Source: Clostridiales bacterium
GTDB lineage: Bacteria; Bacillota; Clostridia; Oscillospirales; Acutalibacteraceae
Assembly (NCBI GenBank): GCA_014799585.1
Contig: JAAVHU010000016.1
Span: 16,728 to 22,414 of the forward strand
DNA length: 5,687 nucleotides
Reading direction: 5' to 3'
Positions within the stretch are counted from its first letter, which is position 1; every line of letters begins with the position of its first letter. Shown piece by piece: positions 4,814 through 5,687 of the stretch. The notes below the pieces were generated by a model. It saw only the letters and a program-made list of their open reading frames with translations. It was not told the origin of the DNA and ran no database searches. The translations under genes were made by a program, and so were the position numbers.

Positions 4814-5383
4814 CTATTCCTCAACATATTTAATGAATTTTGCAGGCACACCGCCAACGATTGTATTCGGTGCAACATCTTTTGATACTACCGCTCCTGC
4901 TGCCACAATAGCACCGTCACCGATTGTAACACCTTGCAGTATTGTTGCGTTAGAGCCAATCCATACATCATTGCCGATGTGTATCGCTTTGGGTATCATA
5001 GAAGCTCTGTCTTTAGGTAACTGCATATGATTTAGTGTTGCCAGTGTTACTTGGTGGCCGATAAGCACATTGTTTCCGATATAAATTCCGCCCTGATCCT
5101 GAAAATGGCAAGAGGAATTTATGAATACATTTTCTCCTAAATGAATATTCTTTCCGCAGTCCGTATGAAATGGTGGAAATAATCCGAAACCTTTTGGTGT
5201 TTTTTTGCCTGTTAATTCAGAAAATAAATCTGCTAACTCCTCAGGAGAATGATATTTGTTGTTTATTTCACAGGTTATTTTTAAAGCGTTTTGACTCAAT
5301 TTGTGCATAAGCTGATGGGCAGGGGAATTTGCTTTAATGATTTGCTCGGTTTGTACATATTCTAAATACTCGTTTAAGTCCAT
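4814..5383 (-). CDS. Sugar O-acetyltransferase, left-handed beta-helix (LacA/Maa/NodL type)
   Basis: This cytoplasmic family transfers acetyl from acetyl-CoA to a hydroxyl of a sugar or related acceptor, usually as a trimer. From the ATG at 5383 it is 189 residues, the normal size. Residues 1-65 are the helical N-terminal cap ([15 protein letters not shown]). Residues about 74-182 are hexapeptide repeats with I/V-G-x-x motifs: [57 protein letters not shown], and the closing [19 protein letters not shown] (117-126) carries the predicted catalytic His119, matching His115 of LacA. The frame extends to a TTG at 5398, but AAAGGAG at 5395-5389 with a 5-base spacer fixes the ATG. It is the first gene of the operon divergent from the LysR regulator. 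The acceptor cannot be named. Confidence 0.92.
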   Translation of the reverse strand: MDLNEYLEYVQTEQIIKANSPAHQLMHKLSQNALKITCEINNKYHSPEELADLFSELTGKKTPKGFGLFPPFHTDCGKNIHLGENVFINSSCHFQDQGGIYIGNNVLIGHQVTLATLNHMQLPKDRASMIPKAIHIGNDVWIGSNATILQGVTIGDGAIVAAGAVVSKDVAPNTIVGGVPAKFIKYVEE

Positions 5384-5402
5384 AATTGCTCCTTTCAATA
5401 CT

Positions 5403-5431
5403 ATTGTATATCACAATTTTAAAAATAACAA
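5403..5431 (-). promoter_or_regulatory. Predicted promoter of the acetyltransferase-lipoprotein-hydrolase operon
   Basis: On the minus strand there is TTGTTA at 5431-5426, a 17-base spacer, and TACAAT at 5408-5403. Transcription would start near 5396, just before the AAAGGAG site. The weak -35 (4 of 6) is what one expects from an activator-dependent promoter, in line with a divergent LysR gene. Confidence 0.5.
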
Positions 5432-5445
5432 ATACTTATATTGAA

Positions 5446-5474
5446 TAACTAACCATAGTTGACAGGAATAGTTA
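5446..5474. promoter_or_regulatory. Candidate LysR-type operator in the divergent promoter region
   Basis: AACTA (5447-5451) and TAGTT (5456-5460) form a palindrome with a 4-base centre. A further copy, TAGTTA, at 5469-5474 is an inverted match to TAACTA at 5446-5451. The palindrome touches the -35 of the LysR gene and lies about 15 bases upstream of the -35 of the operon. That is where a LysR dimer pair would both repress its own gene and activate the neighbour (family knowledge). Binding is inferred. Confidence 0.4.
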
Positions 5475-5487
5475 GAACGGATATAAT
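5459..5487 (+). promoter_or_regulatory. Consensus promoter of the LysR-family gene
   Basis: Perfect TTGACA (5459-5464) and perfect TATAAT (5482-5487) are separated by exactly 17 bases. Transcription should begin near 5494, giving a leader of about 24 bases. Such a full-consensus promoter is likely held down by a repressor, possibly the LysR protein itself. Confidence 0.85.
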
Positions 5488-5517
5488 TTAAATAAGTTAT
5501 GAAAGGATATTTGTTTT

Positions 5518-5687
5518 ATGGAGCTTCGTGTTTTAAAGTATTTTTTAGCGGTTGCAAGAGAAGAAAATATCACCAAGGCGGCAGAAATGCTGCATGTAAC
5601 ACAGCCTACACTTTCAAAGCAATTAATGGATTTGGAAGCTGAAATCGGCAAAAAGCTCTTCATTCGTGGAAACAGAAAAATAACCCT
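5518..5687 (+). CDS. LysR-family transcriptional regulator, N-terminal part (truncated by window edge)
   Basis: Only the first 56 codons are present. The translation starts MELRVLKYFLAVAREENITK and includes AAEMLHVTQPTLSKQLMDLE, then EIGKKLFIRGNRKIT. This is the typical LysR winged helix-turn-helix: F-x-A-V-A near residue 9, the helix-turn-helix at about 18-37 with the TQPTLSKQL recognition helix, and LF-x-R at 47-50. The ligand-binding domain lies beyond the window. The ATG has AAAGGA at 5502-5507, ten bases upstream. The gene diverges from the acetyltransferase operon with 134 bases between start codons, the normal arrangement for a LysR regulator and its target. The inducer is unknown. Confidence 0.93.
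   Translation, partial: MELRVLKYFLAVAREENITKAAEMLHVTQPTLSKQLMDLEAEIGKKLFIRGNRKIT

Noticed and set aside
4833..5030. Plus-strand frame antisense to the hexapeptide repeats
   Set aside because: Its Pro/Ala/Ile repetition only mirrors the repeats of the acetyltransferase.
5384..5398. Acetyltransferase start at TTG 5398
   Set aside because: It lies upstream of and across the AAAGGAG ribosome site, which clearly serves the ATG at 5383.

Overview
The window looks like chromosomal DNA from a low-GC, Gram-positive anaerobe of the Clostridia (Oscillospiraceae/Lachnospiraceae type), probably gut-associated. The reasons are the AT-rich DNA, strong AGGAG-type ribosome binding sites, classic -35/-10 promoters with extended TG motifs, compact hairpin-plus-T-tract terminators, a DUF4250 mini-protein, a clostridial-type glutamyl-tRNA synthetase N-terminus and a queuine-lyase-like radical SAM gene. 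The taxon is an inference from these features, not from a search.

Layout, left to right. (1) Positions 1-149, minus strand: the first 49 codons of gltX, cut by the window edge just inside the HIGH motif. (2) 277-453, plus strand: a 58-residue DUF4250 gene with its own terminator, divergent from gltX. (3) 454-754: a 301-base stretch without a gene that holds that terminator, a good extended -10 promoter, a 10-bp inverted repeat around the promoter and a leader of about 150 nt. (4) 755-1735, plus strand: an Xre-type DNA-binding domain fused to six predicted membrane segments. (5) 1742-1765: a terminator hairpin shared by two convergent genes. (6) 1752-3156, minus strand: a two-gene queuosine-salvage operon made of queL (radical SAM queuine lyase family) and a YhhQ/COG1738-type queuosine-precursor transporter. 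Its leader (about 3157-3282) has its own promoter, a hairpin followed by an A-rich tail, and a strong intrinsic terminator directly before the start codon, as in a transcription-attenuating riboswitch. (7) 3312-5383, minus strand: a tight three-gene operon of sugar O-acetyltransferase, cyclophilin-like lipoprotein and YcjY/FrsA-like alpha/beta hydrolase. (8) 5518-5687, plus strand: the start of a LysR-family regulator, divergent from that operon and probably its controller.

Two working units stand out. The first is queuine or precursor uptake followed by radical cleavage to preQ1, which would feed tRNA-guanine transglycosylase encoded elsewhere; the attenuator leader probably senses a pathway compound. 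The second is a LysR-type divergon: perfect TTGACA-17-TATAAT for the regulator, a back-to-back promoter for the operon and a palindrome between them. Its substrate is unknown. No mobile element, CRISPR array, tRNA or rRNA was seen. The strongest candidate for something not fully described is the queL leader.
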